The notes beneath the pieces are model-generated. The model saw nothing but the letters and a program-made list of their open reading frames with translations, did not search any database and was not told the DNA's origin. Both the position numbers and the translations under genes were made by a program. Positions 36,598 to 45,914 of a stretch of 64,000 nucleotides of DNA are shown here, in pieces; the first letter of the stretch is position 1; the number at the start of each line of letters is the position of its first letter. The DNA is from Streptomyces sp. Ru73 (GTDB lineage: Bacteria; Actinomycetota; Actinomycetes; Streptomycetales; Streptomycetaceae): assembly GCF_002920575.1 (NCBI RefSeq), contig NZ_PQSQ01000016.1, forward strand, positions 1 to 64,000, given 5' to 3'.

Positions 36598-39500
36598 GTG
36601 CGGAAGAAGCGGCTTCGGGGTGACGTGGTGGAGCCGGGAACACCGGCCGGCCCGGCCAGGCCCGGTACGGACGGTGACCGCGCGGGCGGACGCCGCGCGC
36701 GGGTGCGCAACAGGCTCGTGGGGGCCGTGGCGGTCGTCGCCGTCGCCGTCCTCGCGGTCGGCACGCCCGTCATCGCCTCGGCGACACAGGACGTGGACGG
36801 CGCACAGGAGCTGGTCGACCTCGGCGAGCTGAACGCCCGCGCGGTGACCCTGTCCCACTCCCTCGCCGACGAGCGCGACGCCATGACGGCGTACGTCGCG
36901 GCGGGCCGCACCACGCAGAACGGCGGCGGTGTCTCGGAGGCCCAGCGGGCCCGCGTGGACCGGCAGATCAAGGACCTGCGCGCCGAGGCGGCCGAGAGCT
37001 CCGCCGAGACCACGGCGTTCGCCGAGGCCGGCAAGGCGCTCGAGACGCTGCCCAAGGTGCGTCAGGAGGGACTGACGGGCCGGGGCACCGCCCTGGACAC
37101 CTTCAAGTCCTACAGTGCCACCATTCAGGCACTGGACGCCATTTCGACCGGGATCGCCCGCAAGGTGCCGCCCCGCGCGCTCGCCGCCGGCTCCCACGCG
37201 CAGGGGCTGCCGCTCCTCGCGCGCGCCACCGAAGAGGCCTCCGCGACCCGCGGACTGCTGCTCGCCGCGCTGGCGAGCGGCGGACAGCAGCCCGACCTGT
37301 CGGCCGCCGCGCAGCAGGCGCACGTACGGGCGCAGGCCGCGATCGCCGACTTCCGGCAGACCGCCGACGCGCACTCCCGCGACAGCTACGACCGGACCGT
37401 CAACGGCACCGACGTCGACACCGCCGAGCGCTACCTCACCCGGCTCACCGGCCGGCCGCGGCTGACCCCCCTCGACCTCCAGCTGAACCGCGAGCGCATC
37501 CGCACCACGCTCACCACCCGCATCGGCCTGATGCGCAGCGTGGAGTCCTCGCTGACCACCGCCGACGTGAAGTCCATGGGCACGCTCCGGGACGACGACG
37601 TCACCTCGCTGGAGATCCGCATCGGGCTGGTCGGCCTCTGCCTGCTGCTCGCCGTCGGCATCAGCATCTGGGCCGCGCGCACGATGACCCAGCCGCTGTC
37701 CGCGCTGCGCCGCGGGGCCGCGCGGGTCGCCAAGGACCCCGCCGACGAGCGGCCCGTCGAGTACAAGGGCCGCAACGACGAGTACGCGGAGACCGTGCGT
37801 TCGGTCAACGCGCTGCACGCCCAGGTCGCCGAGCTGGCCAAGAAGGCCGCCGAGGCGGAGGCCGAGCGGGCCCGGATGGCGAACGGCCGCAAGCGGCTGG
37901 CCGCCGAGCGGGACGTCCTGCTGGAGGAGCGTGCCGACCTCACCGAGCGGCTGGCCGCGCTGCGTTCCGGCGTGAACAACCGCTTCGTCAGCCTCGCCAT
38001 GCGCACGGTCGGCCTGGTCGAGCGGCAGCTCGCGGTCATCGAGAGCCTGGAGGAGAAGGAGCAGGACCCCGAGCGCCTGGACACCCTCTACAAGCTCGAC
38101 CACTTCGCCGCCCGCGTCCGCCGGAACAGCGAGAACCTCCTCGTCCTGTCCGGCTCCGAGCACAGCAACCACAACGCCGTGCCGGTGCCGCTGCTCGACG
38201 TGCTGCGCGCCTCGATCAGCGAGATCGAGCGGTACGAGCGGGTGCGCATCCAGTCGCTGCCGCCGCACTCCCAGGTCGCCGGGTTCGCCGCCGACGACGT
38301 CAGCCACCTGATCTCCGAGCTGCTGGACAACGCCACGGCGTTCTCCCCGCCGGACGCCCATGTCGAGCTGTCCGGCTGGCTGCTGGAGAGCGGCGAGCTG
38401 ATGCTCTCCGTGCAGGACCAGGGCATAGGGATGACCGCCGAGCGGATGGCGGAGCTGAACCAGCGGCTGGCGGACCCGGAGGCCGCGACCTCCTCCGAGA
38501 CCGTCGACGAGGCGCTCGGCCTCGGCCTGTACGTGGTCGTACGGCTCGCAGCGCGGCACGGCGTCCGCGTCCAGCTGCGCGACCAGCAGCAGGGCGGGGT
38601 CACCGCCGTCGTGGTGCTGCCCAAGTCCATCCTGCCGACCCGCCCCACCCCGGCCGCGACCGCGCAGCCCGGCACGGTGCAGTCCGGGCCGAGCCTGCCC
38701 GGCTCGGTCGCTGAGGCCAACTCCAACGCGCTGCCCGCCCGCGGCCAGCGCGCCCTGCCCCAGCAGCAGGGCCAGGAGCAGCAGGGACAGCAGGGCCAGG
38801 CGCAGCAGCCGCAGCAGCCGGCTCAGCCGCAGCAGGTCCAGCAGCCCGCGCCGGCTCCGACGGGCGACCCCCTCACCGATCCCCTGCCGACCGTGCAGCC
38901 CGGTCCGCACGGGGAAGGCGCCGCCCCGGCTCCGGCCCCGGCCGGCGACCCGCTGATCGAGGCGGCGGAGCGGACGATCGACGCGGCGGGCCTGGGCACG
39001 GACCAGGGAACGCCGGGCCGGCCGGGCACGGGCGCTCCGGGCAATCCGGCCGCACCGCAGGCGCAGGCACCGCAGACCCCGGCCGCCCAGGCACCGCAGG
39101 CGCCCGCCGCGCCCGCCGCGCCCGCGGCACCGTCCGGCCCCGCCGCGCCCTCCGGCCCGACGGGCCCCGCGCGCCGGAGCGGTCCCGTGCGTCCCGGCGT
39201 GCCGGACTTCTCCGGTGACCCCGACGGCGAGCCGGACACCGCGGCCGCGCCGGCCGGTCACTCGCCGTACGTCGCCGACGAGACCCCGGCCGCCGCGCCG
39301 TCCCCGTACGAGGCGGGCGCCGCGGAGCACAGCCGGGCCGAGGCCGACGAGGAGCCGCCCGTGCGCCGGCTCACCGACATGGGCCTGCCCAAGCGCACGC
39401 CGCGGGTCGTGGCGCAGCGGCCGCCGAGCGCGCCGCGGCAGGGCGGCGGGGTGAACGCCGAGGCGCTGCGGCGCCGGCTCGGCGGGTTCCAGCAGGGGGC

Positions 39501-39630
39501 GCGTGAGGGCCGGCGTGACGTGGCCGCCGAGATCGCGGAGCGCACGGCCGACCAGACCATGCCAGAAACGGACACCGACGGAGCGGGGGCCCCGGAAGAG
39601 AGTCACGTTGTCGAGGAGGCACGCGATTGA
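36598..39630 (+). CDS. cvnA: Conservon CvnA-type sensor histidine kinase with nitrate/nitrite-sensing-like domain
   Basis: The product is about 1010 aa. A membrane segment near 38-58 is followed by an extracellular helical NIT-like region (S-L-A-D-E-R-D-A-M-T-A-Y and R-A-T-E-E-A-S-A-T-R-G-L-L), a second membrane segment near 341-360, a HAMP-like linker, and a kinase-type ATPase with E-L-L-D-N-A-T-A-F-S-P-P and D-Q-G-I-G-M. The last ~330 residues are Pro/Gln/Ala-rich and disordered. Classical H-box residues are not obvious, as is usual for CvnA. The start is uncertain: GTG 36598 gives a short basic N-terminus; GTG 36622 is an alternative. It overlaps cvnB. Confidence 0.88.
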   Translation: MRKKRLRGDVVEPGTPAGPARPGTDGDRAGGRRARVRNRLVGAVAVVAVAVLAVGTPVIASATQDVDGAQELVDLGELNARAVTLSHSLADERDAMTAYVAAGRTTQNGGGVSEAQRARVDRQIKDLRAEAAESSAETTAFAEAGKALETLPKVRQEGLTGRGTALDTFKSYSATIQALDAISTGIARKVPPRALAAGSHAQGLPLLARATEEASATRGLLLAALASGGQQPDLSAAAQQAHVRAQAAIADFRQTADAHSRDSYDRTVNGTDVDTAERYLTRLTGRPRLTPLDLQLNRERIRTTLTTRIGLMRSVESSLTTADVKSMGTLRDDDVTSLEIRIGLVGLCLLLAVGISIWAARTMTQPLSALRRGAARVAKDPADERPVEYKGRNDEYAETVRSVNALHAQVAELAKKAAEAEAERARMANGRKRLAAERDVLLEERADLTERLAALRSGVNNRFVSLAMRTVGLVERQLAVIESLEEKEQDPERLDTLYKLDHFAARVRRNSENLLVLSGSEHSNHNAVPVPLLDVLRASISEIERYERVRIQSLPPHSQVAGFAADDVSHLISELLDNATAFSPPDAHVELSGWLLESGELMLSVQDQGIGMTAERMAELNQRLADPEAATSSETVDEALGLGLYVVVRLAARHGVRVQLRDQQQGGVTAVVVLPKSILPTRPTPAATAQPGTVQSGPSLPGSVAEANSNALPARGQRALPQQQGQEQQGQQGQAQQPQQPAQPQQVQQPAPAPTGDPLTDPLPTVQPGPHGEGAAPAPAPAGDPLIEAAERTIDAAGLGTDQGTPGRPGTGAPGNPAAPQAQAPQTPAAQAPQAPAAPAAPAAPSGPAAPSGPTGPARRSGPVRPGVPDFSGDPDGEPDTAAAPAGHSPYVADETPAAAPSPYEAGAAEHSRAEADEEPPVRRLTDMGLPKRTPRVVAQRPPSAPRQGGGVNAEALRRRLGGFQQGAREGRRDVAAEIAERTADQTMPETDTDGAGAPEESHVVEEARD

Positions 39631-40112
39631 AGGCGCAAGCGCCCACTGCTTACGGACTGAGCAGCCAGGCCCGGAATCTGCAGTGGTTGTTGTCCAATCT
39701 GGTCGACGAGGTGCCGGGCATCCGCTCGGTCGCCGTCGTGTCGTCCGACGGACTGCTGCTGCTGGCTTCCGACCCGGTGCTGGCGGACGGGCCCGCTGAG
39801 GCCGGTCCGCGCGGCCCGCGGGGTTCCAGCGCCGACCTGGCCACCATCGTCTCCGGCGTCGGCAGCCTCACCAACGGCGCGGCGAAGCTGATGGACGGCG
39901 GCACGGTCAAGCAGACGATGATCGCCATGGACGAGGGCAGTCTGTTCGTCAGTTACATCAGCGACGGTTCGCTGCTCGGCGTGCATGCGACCCCCGACTG
40001 CGACATGAGCGTCGTCGCGTACCACATGGCGCTCTTCGTCGGCCGGGCCGGCCATGTCCTCACCCCCGAACTCCGCAGCGAGCTGCGCAAGTCGATGGAG
40101 AGCGTCCAGTGA
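39627..40112 (+). CDS. cvnB: Conservon CvnB roadblock/LC7-domain protein
   Basis: The product is 161 aa with a roadblock/LC7 fold: L-Q-W-L-L-S-N-L-V-D-E-V-P-G-I-R-S-V-A-V-V-S-S-D-G-L-L-L at the start, then a glycine/serine loop and the final sheet Y-H-M-A-L-F-V. Such proteins bind and regulate small GTPases, and the cognate CvnD-type GTPase is encoded two genes on. The start is TTG 39627, overlapping the cvnA stop (TTGA), supported by GAGGAGG seven bases upstream. Confidence 0.92.
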   Translation: MKAQAPTAYGLSSQARNLQWLLSNLVDEVPGIRSVAVVSSDGLLLLASDPVLADGPAEAGPRGPRGSSADLATIVSGVGSLTNGAAKLMDGGTVKQTMIAMDEGSLFVSYISDGSLLGVHATPDCDMSVVAYHMALFVGRAGHVLTPELRSELRKSMESVQ

Positions 40113-40510
40113 GTACCGCACCCAAACTCCCCACGCGAGGCGGGGACAAGAAACCCGCGCGCGTGCGGCCGTATTCGCTCACCGGCGGCCGCACCCGCTT
40201 CGGTCACGTCCTGCTCGTGGAGACCTTCGTGGCCGCGCTGGACGCGCCGGAGGAGCGCCGGGAGCTGACCTCGGGCGGCTGGGCCGACCGGGTCATGCCG
40301 GAGATGCGCGCCATCGTCGAACTGTGCCGCCGGATGCGGTCCGTCGCGGAGATCTCCGCGCTGCTCAAGATGCCGCTGGGCGTGGTCCGCGTCCTGCTCA
40401 GCGACCTCGCCGACCAGGGAAAGATCCGCGTCTACGGCTCCGGTCACGGTACCGGCCAGCCCGACCGCGCGCTGCTTGAGAGGGTGCTGAGTGGACTTCG
40501 CAGGCTCTGA
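40109..40510 (+). CDS. cvnC: Conservon CvnC, DUF742 protein
   Basis: The product is 133 aa. It starts with R-P-Y-S-L-T-G-G-R-T-R, the DUF742 hallmark, and has a winged-helix-like body (E-I-S-A-L-L-K-M-P-L-G-V-V-R-V-L-L-S-D-L-A). It is a soluble member of the conservon complex, possibly DNA-binding or a scaffold. GTG 40109 overlaps the cvnB stop (GTGA), and its own end overlaps cvnD by 20 bp, so all four are tightly coupled. Confidence 0.92.
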   Translation: MSTAPKLPTRGGDKKPARVRPYSLTGGRTRFGHVLLVETFVAALDAPEERRELTSGGWADRVMPEMRAIVELCRRMRSVAEISALLKMPLGVVRVLLSDLADQGKIRVYGSGHGTGQPDRALLERVLSGLRRL

Positions 40511-41129
40511 GACGATGACGGCGAGCGCCGGGACGCCTGCCGCCGACGAGGGGCTGCAGAGCTGGCAGACGGACCGTACGCAGGCCCCCATCGCCACCAA
40601 GATCGTGGTGGCCGGCGGGTTCGGCGTCGGCAAGACGACCTTCGTCGGGTCGGTCTCCGAGATCACGCCGCTGCAGACCGAAGCGGTGATGACGCAGGCC
40701 AGCGAGGACACCGACGACCTGACGGCCACCCCGGAGAAGACCACGACCACGGTCGCGATGGACTTCGGCCGCATCACGCTCGACCAGGACCTCGTCCTGT
40801 ACCTCTTCGGTACGCCCGGTCAGCAGCGGTTCTGGTTCATGTGGGACGACCTGGTCCGGGGTGCCATCGGCGCGATAGTGATGGCGGACACCCGACGGCT
40901 GGAGGACTGCTTCCCCGCTCTGGACTACTTCGAGAGCTGCGGTCTGCCGTACGTCGTCGCCGTCAACCACTTCGAGGGGACCGCCGAATACGCGGCGGAG
41001 GATGTGCGCGAGGCCCTTTCCGTACCGCCCGACGTGCCCGTGGTGATCATGGACGCGCGTCAGCGGATCACGGTGGTGGAGTCCTTGCTCACTCTCGTCG
41101 CGCATGCCCTGGAGTTGACCCCCGAATAG
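40491..41129 (+). CDS. cvnD: Conservon CvnD, Ras-like GTP/ATP-binding protein
   Basis: The product is 212 aa, a Ras-like P-loop GTPase. The P-loop is G-G-F-G-V-G-K-T-T near residue 44, the switch 2 region is L-Y-L-F-G-T-P-G-Q-Q-R-F, and V-A-V-N-H-F occupies the base-recognition position where N-K-x-D is usual. It completes the cvnABCD set, thought to act as a membrane-associated signalling complex comparable to eukaryotic G-protein systems. A flavin monooxygenase gene follows after 40 bp and may be its functional output. Confidence 0.92.
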   Translation: MDFAGSETMTASAGTPAADEGLQSWQTDRTQAPIATKIVVAGGFGVGKTTFVGSVSEITPLQTEAVMTQASEDTDDLTATPEKTTTTVAMDFGRITLDQDLVLYLFGTPGQQRFWFMWDDLVRGAIGAIVMADTRRLEDCFPALDYFESCGLPYVVAVNHFEGTAEYAAEDVREALSVPPDVPVVIMDARQRITVVESLLTLVAHALELTPE

Positions 41130-41169
41130 GTTCGCACCGTCGCGAGCCCAACCAGAGAAGAGCACAACC

Positions 41170-42423
41170 ATGCGGAAGATACTCATCATCGGAGCCGGGC
41201 AGTCCGGGCTCCAGCTGGCCCTTGGTCTCCAGTCCAAGGGCTATGAGGTCACCCTCATGTCCAACCGCACCGCCGACGAGATCCGTTCCGGCCGGGTCAT
41301 GTCCACGCAGTGCATGTTCCACACCGCCCTCCAGTACGAGCGCGACCTGCAGATCAACTTCTGGGAGAGCCAGGCACCGCGCATCGAGGGCCTCGGCGTC
41401 TCCGTCGCCGCGCCCGGCAGCCACGAGTCCCCCGAGGGCACGCAGCGCGCCATCGACTGGGTCGGCAAGCTCGACGGTTACGCCCAGTCCGTCGACCAGC
41501 GCGTGAAGATGGCCGGCTGGATGGAGACCTTCGCGCAGCGCGGCGGCCAGCTCGTCATCCACGGCGCCGCCGTCTCCGACCTCGACTTCTTCGCCTCCCG
41601 CTACGACCTGACGCTGGTCTCGGCGGGCAAGGGCGAGCTGGTGTCCATGTTCGGCCGGGACGCCTCGCGTTCCCCGTACGACACCCCGCAGCGCGCGCTG
41701 GCCGTCGCGTACGTGCACGGCATGGGCCCCCGCCCGGAGCACCCCGAGTTCGACGCGGTGCGCTGCAACCTCGTGCCCGGCGTCGGCGAGCTCTTCGTGA
41801 TGCCGACCTTCACCACCTCGGGCCGTGCCGACATCCTCTTCTGGGAGGGCATCCCCGGCGGTCCGCTGGACGCCTTCCAGGGCGTGAAGGACCCCAACGA
41901 GCACCTGGCGCTCACCCTGGAGCTGCTGGAGAAGTTCGTGCCGTGGGAGTACGCGCGCTCCACGAAGGTCGAGCTGACCGACGCCAACGGCACGCTGGCC
42001 GGCCGGTACGCGCCGACCGTCCGCAACCCCATCGGCCAGCTGCCCTCGGGCGGCCTGGTGCTCGGCGTCGCCGACGTGGTCGTGGCCAACGACCCGATCA
42101 CGGGCCAGGGTTCGAACTCCGCCTCCAAGTGCGCCAAGGCGTACCTGGACTCGATCCTCGAGCACGGTGACAAGCCGTTCGACCGGGACTGGATGCAGGC
42201 CACCTTCGACCGGTACTGGGCCACCGCGCAGCACGTCACCAAGTGGACGAACGCCATGCTGGCGCCGCCGCCGGAGCACGTGCTGAACCTCATCGGCGCG
42301 GCCGGCCAGCTCCAGCCCGCGGCCGATCGTTTCGCCAATGGCTTCAACGACCCCTCCGACTTCGAGAACTTCTTCTACGAGCCCGAGAAGACCAACGCGT
42401 ACCTCGCGTCGCTGGGCGCCTGA
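41170..42423 (+). CDS. Styrene/indole monooxygenase StyA-like flavoprotein
   Basis: The product is 417 aa. An N-terminal FAD-binding Rossmann motif I-I-G-A-G-Q-S-G-L-Q-L-A leads into sequence resembling the oxygenase subunit of two-component styrene monooxygenases (N-F-W-E-S-Q, then G-Q-G-S-N-S-A-S-K-C with the usual FAD-contact D-P-I-T-G-Q-G). Such enzymes epoxidise styrene or indole using FADH2 supplied by a separate reductase. No flavin reductase (StyB) is encoded nearby. It lies 40 bp after cvnD and before a terminator, so it is probably the last gene of the conservon transcript. Confidence 0.85.
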   Translation: MRKILIIGAGQSGLQLALGLQSKGYEVTLMSNRTADEIRSGRVMSTQCMFHTALQYERDLQINFWESQAPRIEGLGVSVAAPGSHESPEGTQRAIDWVGKLDGYAQSVDQRVKMAGWMETFAQRGGQLVIHGAAVSDLDFFASRYDLTLVSAGKGELVSMFGRDASRSPYDTPQRALAVAYVHGMGPRPEHPEFDAVRCNLVPGVGELFVMPTFTTSGRADILFWEGIPGGPLDAFQGVKDPNEHLALTLELLEKFVPWEYARSTKVELTDANGTLAGRYAPTVRNPIGQLPSGGLVLGVADVVVANDPITGQGSNSASKCAKAYLDSILEHGDKPFDRDWMQATFDRYWATAQHVTKWTNAMLAPPPEHVLNLIGAAGQLQPAADRFANGFNDPSDFENFFYEPEKTNAYLASLGA

Positions 42424-42450
42424 GGGCGCTCGGGCGGCGGCTCGGACGGG

Positions 42451-42493
42451 AACGGCGGCCGTGGCTCCCTCGGGGGGAGCCGCGGCCGCCGTT
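42451..42493. terminator. Terminator between the StyA-like gene and the NlpC/P60 gene
   Basis: Bases 42451-42469 pair with 42475-42493 (19 bp with one G-U) around a 5-nt loop. It lies 27 bp after the plus-strand stop and 29 bp after the stop of the convergent gene, so it can serve both. Confidence 0.85.
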
Positions 42494-42522
42494 TCGTGTG
42501 GGCGGGGGCGCGCCGCCGGGGG

Positions 42523-43674
42523 TCAGTTCGCCGGGGCCGTCGGGTCGCCGTAGCCCGTGTCGGAGCCGTCCTGGGCGCCGTCGGGGATCTCCGGCGGGGT
42601 GTAGTCCTTGAGGCCGGGTGCGCCCTCGTCGGGGCGGACGGCGCCGAGCAGGGGGTTGGCGGCGATCGGGGAGACCTTGACCTCGGCGCCGGGGCGCGGG
42701 GCCTGGACGACCATGCCGTTGCCGAGGTAGAGCGCCACGTGCGTCGCGCCGGGGAAGTAGATCACCAGGTCGCCGGGGCGCAGCTCGCGCAGGCTGACGT
42801 GCGGCAGCTGCTTCCACTGCTCCTGGCTGGTGCGCGGGATCGGCTTGCCCGCGTGCGCCCACGCCTGGGAGGTGAGCCCGGAGCAGTCGAAGGAGTCCGG
42901 GCCCTCGGCGCCCCAGACGTACGGCTTGCCGACCTGCGTCAGCGCGTACGCCATGGCGCGCTGGCCTTCCTCGGAGGGGGCGTGCGGGCCGCCGAGCTTG
43001 CCGGAGCCGAGGAGCGCCTTCTGCGCGTCCTTCATCCCGGCCTGCTCCAGCCGGCTCAGCTCCGCCAGCTGGTCGGCGGAGAGCGAGGAGAGCATCGCCT
43101 CCACCTCGCGCAGCCGGCTCTCCACCTTGGCCTTCTGCTTCTTCCGCTTGTCGGCCAGTGACTTCTTCTTGTCCAGCGCCCGCTTCGCCTCGGTCGCCAG
43201 CTTGTCGGCCTTCTTGGCGCTGCCCGCGAGCCGGGTGACGGTGTCGGCCTGGTGGCCGGCCGCCTCCTTGAGCAGGTGGCCGCGGTCCAGGGCCTGCTCG
43301 GGGTCCTTGGAGAGCAGGAACTGCACGTACGGGGAGAGGCCGCCGGGCCCGGAGCCGGTGTACTGCTCCCGGGCCAGCCGGCCGGCGTCGGCGCGGCCCT
43401 CCGCCAGGTTCGCGCGCGCCGCCTTCAGCCGCCCGTCCAGCTTCTTGGACAGCTTCGCCTGCGCCTTGAGGTCCTCCTCGGTGGCGTTGTACGCCTCGGT
43501 GGCCGCCTCCGTCTGCTGGTAGAGCTTCTGCAGCCGGGTCAGCAGCTCGCTCACGGGGATGTCGGGCGGCGCCGCGGGCCGGGCCGCCGCGTACCCGGGA
43601 GCCGCGGGCAGCGCCACGGCGGCGGCGCCGAGCAACGCCACCGTCCCCATCGACCGCCGGAACCGTCCCCGCAC
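42523..43674 (-). CDS. Secreted NlpC/P60 peptidoglycan hydrolase with coiled coil
   Basis: The product is 383 aa. A signal peptide (residues ~1-35, ending A-A-P-G-Y-A-A-A) is followed by a long coiled coil (~40-230, with K-K-K-S-L-A-D-K-R-K-K and similar), then an NlpC/P60 domain with catalytic Cys264 in D-S-F-D-C-S-G-L and His in A-T-H-V-A-L-Y. The layout matches RipA-like endopeptidases that cut D-Glu-mDAP/LL-DAP stem bonds, where the coiled coil may autoinhibit or dock to FtsEX. GTG 43674 with GGAGG six bases upstream is the chosen start. Confidence 0.9.
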   Translation of the reverse strand: MRGRFRRSMGTVALLGAAAVALPAAPGYAAARPAAPPDIPVSELLTRLQKLYQQTEAATEAYNATEEDLKAQAKLSKKLDGRLKAARANLAEGRADAGRLAREQYTGSGPGGLSPYVQFLLSKDPEQALDRGHLLKEAAGHQADTVTRLAGSAKKADKLATEAKRALDKKKSLADKRKKQKAKVESRLREVEAMLSSLSADQLAELSRLEQAGMKDAQKALLGSGKLGGPHAPSEEGQRAMAYALTQVGKPYVWGAEGPDSFDCSGLTSQAWAHAGKPIPRTSQEQWKQLPHVSLRELRPGDLVIYFPGATHVALYLGNGMVVQAPRPGAEVKVSPIAANPLLGAVRPDEGAPGLKDYTPPEIPDGAQDGSDTGYGDPTAPAN

Positions 43675-43829
43675 CTCGCACCTCCGCTCTGGACCGACCA
43701 TCCGACTGGTTCGGATGGTGCCACGGCGCACGCCTGCCCGCCGGGGGAGCGGGCAACCGGGGGACGGGCGTCACCCGTTCAGCGGCCGTCGTACGGGGGA
43801 AGAACGCTCGGCGGGCGCCGGGAGTTCCG

Positions 43830-44096
43830 TCAATCCCGCCGCGTCCACGGCCATTTGGGCCGCCCCTCGCCCGGCCGCGCGTCCGCCGCGTACCGGTACA
43901 CCCAGCCGCGCGGCAGCCCGAGCCGTCCCGCGGGGCCCGGCTCGCGCCGGTAGACGTGCACCGTGTCCGGCGCGCCGCCGGTGCCGGGGACCGGGATCTC
44001 GTACCGCGCGGGCGGCCGGCCGGTCGCGCCGACCAGGACCGGCAGCACCCGGCCGTCCAGCGGCCCGCCGACGAAGGGCGTGTTCTCGCTTCTCAC
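43830..44096 (-). CDS. Small hypothetical protein
   Basis: The product is 88 aa from GTG 44096. It has a compact beta-rich look: [10 protein letters not shown] near the start, then [15 protein letters not shown] and W-V-Y-R-Y. No membrane segment or known motif. It resembles small conserved Streptomyces proteins with a G-G-P-x-D-G start. It lies 47 bp after the TetR gene on the same strand, perhaps on the same transcript. Confidence 0.55.
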   Translation of the reverse strand: MRSENTPFVGGPLDGRVLPVLVGATGRPPARYEIPVPGTGGAPDTVHVYRREPGPAGRLGLPRGWVYRYAADARPGEGRPKWPWTRRD

Positions 44097-44143
44097 GCGG
44101 CCAGTGTCACATCAGGGGCGGGCCACCGGGCCGGCCGGTGGGC

Positions 44144-44884
44144 TCAGAGCAGGTGGGCGGCTTCTGCGAGGGACGGCGCCAGCCGCCGTACGAGGGTGCC
44201 GACCGGGCCCTCGCGGGTCTCGGCCGCCAGTACGACGGCCGCGATCCGCGCGGTCTCCTCGTCGGTCGCCGAGGTGGCGACGATCAGCGCGACGAAGTGG
44301 TCCACCAGCCAGTCGCGCAGCTCGTCCAGCGGCGGCTGCTTCTCCTCGTCCACCCAGATCAGCGAGGCGGCCTCGACGGCGGTGATCCACGTACGGACCA
44401 TCATCCGCAGCCGGGGACCCGGCTCCGGGGCACCGAGGTGGTGCAGGATCTGCTCGGCCGCGGTGCGCCGCACCTCGTCGACGATGGCGTCGGTGCGGGC
44501 CGTCTCCACGACGCTGCCGCCCTGGAGCAGGGCGCTGAACCCGGCGTCGTGCTCGTCCACGAAGGCGAGGTAGCGGTCCAGGGCGCGGCCCAGCCGCTCG
44601 GTGAGCGGCCCGGTCTCCGCCTCCGCGAAGCAGCCTTCGAGGTTGTCGGCGGCGCTGCGCAGCGCCGCCTCGTACAACTGCTGCTTGCCGCCCGGGAAGT
44701 AGCGGTAGACCAGCGGCCGGGAGACCTGCGCGGCGTTCGCCACGTCGTCCAACGACACGTCCTCCGGTGCGCGTTGGGCGAAGAGCCCGAGCGCCGCCGT
44801 CAGCAACTGGGCACGCCGCTCCGCCACGCTCAGCCGCCGGTAGGCGGGGCGGGGTACTGCTGGGGCGGTGCCGCTGCCGTTCAT
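44144..44884 (-). CDS. TetR-family transcriptional regulator
   Basis: The product is 246 aa. The N-terminal HTH reads L-S-V-A-E-R-R-A-Q-L-L-T-A-A-L-G-L-F-A ... V-S-L-D-D-V-A-N-A-A-Q-V-S-R-P-L-V-Y-R-Y-F, as in TetR proteins; the rest is a helical ligand-binding domain. ATG 44884 is chosen, since the frame upstream is not family-like. It lies 61 bp downstream of the AurF-like gene. Related ACCGG/CCGGT dyads between the two diiron genes are candidate operators for it. Confidence 0.9.
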   Translation of the reverse strand: MNGSGTAPAVPRPAYRRLSVAERRAQLLTAALGLFAQRAPEDVSLDDVANAAQVSRPLVYRYFPGGKQQLYEAALRSAADNLEGCFAEAETGPLTERLGRALDRYLAFVDEHDAGFSALLQGGSVVETARTDAIVDEVRRTAAEQILHHLGAPEPGPRLRMMVRTWITAVEAASLIWVDEEKQPPLDELRDWLVDHFVALIVATSATDEETARIAAVVLAAETREGPVGTLVRRLAPSLAEAAHLL

Positions 44885-44945
44885 GGACAGCAGCGTAACC
44901 GCCGCAAGCCGCCCGCCGCCGGGGTGGTTTGCCTCCTCCGCCGGC

Positions 44946-45890
44946 TCAGGGCAGCAGGCCGGAGCTCTGCCAGAGCTTGCGGCCCGCACCGCGCAGGACG
45001 CCGATCTCGTCCAGGAAGTCGGTCAGCCGCTTGGCGCCGGTCTGCATCACCTCGCGCCGGTGCCCGCTGGCCTTGACCTGGGCGACGGCCTCGGCACGGT
45101 TCAGCCCGACGTTCGTGTACACCATCGGGTTGATGAACGCCTGGGAGAAGACGCGGGCGAACTCGCCGGAGGTGAGCCGGGTGAACTCGCAGCTCCAGCG
45201 GGGCGCCGTCATCATCTGGCGGCGCAGCTCCTCACGCGCGTACCGGACGTGCCGGGCCTCCTCCACGACATGGATCCGGGTGACGCCGCGGACCAGCGGC
45301 TGGATGCGCTCGTCCGGGAAGGTGAGCCGCTGCATCCAGTCCAGGATCTCCTCGCCGAGGAGGGTCGCGGTGAACGAACCGGGCGTGGTGGAGACCGTCT
45401 TGAAGAGCCGGCCGAGGCTGTGGTGGACCTTGGAGACCGGGTAGACGGGCGCGCCGCTGCGCGTGATCAGCTTGGCGAACATCTTGGAGTGGCGGCACTC
45501 GTCGGCGATCTCGGTCAGCGCGTAGCGGACGTGCGAGCTGGTCGGCGACTTGTCGTAGATGTGCCGGGTCAGCAGCTGCATCAGGATGATCTCGAACCAG
45601 ATGCCGAGCGACGCCAGCGACGCCGCCTCGTGCTTGGAGAGTTCGATCCGCTGCTCCTCGGGCATCCGGTGCCACAGCGGGGTGCCGTACAGGGACACCA
45701 GCTCCGGAGGCCAGAACCACTTGCCCTCCTCCAGCGGCGCGTCCCAGTCCAGCTCGGTGTCCGGGTCGAACGAGTGCTTGGCGGAGGAGTCCAGCAGTCG
45801 CTCGGCGACCTGCTCGCGGTCCTTGAGCAGCCCGAGCGCGTCCCGCAGGACCTCGGCCTCCGCCGTGCTGATGTCAGGCGCTGTCGTCAT
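44946..45890 (-). CDS. AurF-like diiron N-oxygenase family protein
   Basis: The product is 314 aa, all-helical. Diiron ligand motifs are visible as E-I-A-D-E-C-R-H-S-K-M-F, G-E-E-I-L-D-W and V-V-E-E-A-R-H-V-R-Y-A, fitting the AurF/p-aminobenzoate N-oxygenase family. Members use O2 and an electron donor to oxidise aryl-amines to nitro groups, though many are uncharacterised. The ATG at 45890 has GAGG ten bases upstream. It diverges from another diiron protein gene over 170 bp and precedes the tetR gene, so the three are likely one regulon. Confidence 0.85.
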   Translation of the reverse strand: MTTAPDISTAEAEVLRDALGLLKDREQVAERLLDSSAKHSFDPDTELDWDAPLEEGKWFWPPELVSLYGTPLWHRMPEEQRIELSKHEAASLASLGIWFEIILMQLLTRHIYDKSPTSSHVRYALTEIADECRHSKMFAKLITRSGAPVYPVSKVHHSLGRLFKTVSTTPGSFTATLLGEEILDWMQRLTFPDERIQPLVRGVTRIHVVEEARHVRYAREELRRQMMTAPRWSCEFTRLTSGEFARVFSQAFINPMVYTNVGLNRAEAVAQVKASGHRREVMQTGAKRLTDFLDEIGVLRGAGRKLWQSSGLLP

Positions 45891-45914
45891 GGCTGTGGTA
45901 CCTCGCTCATGGGG

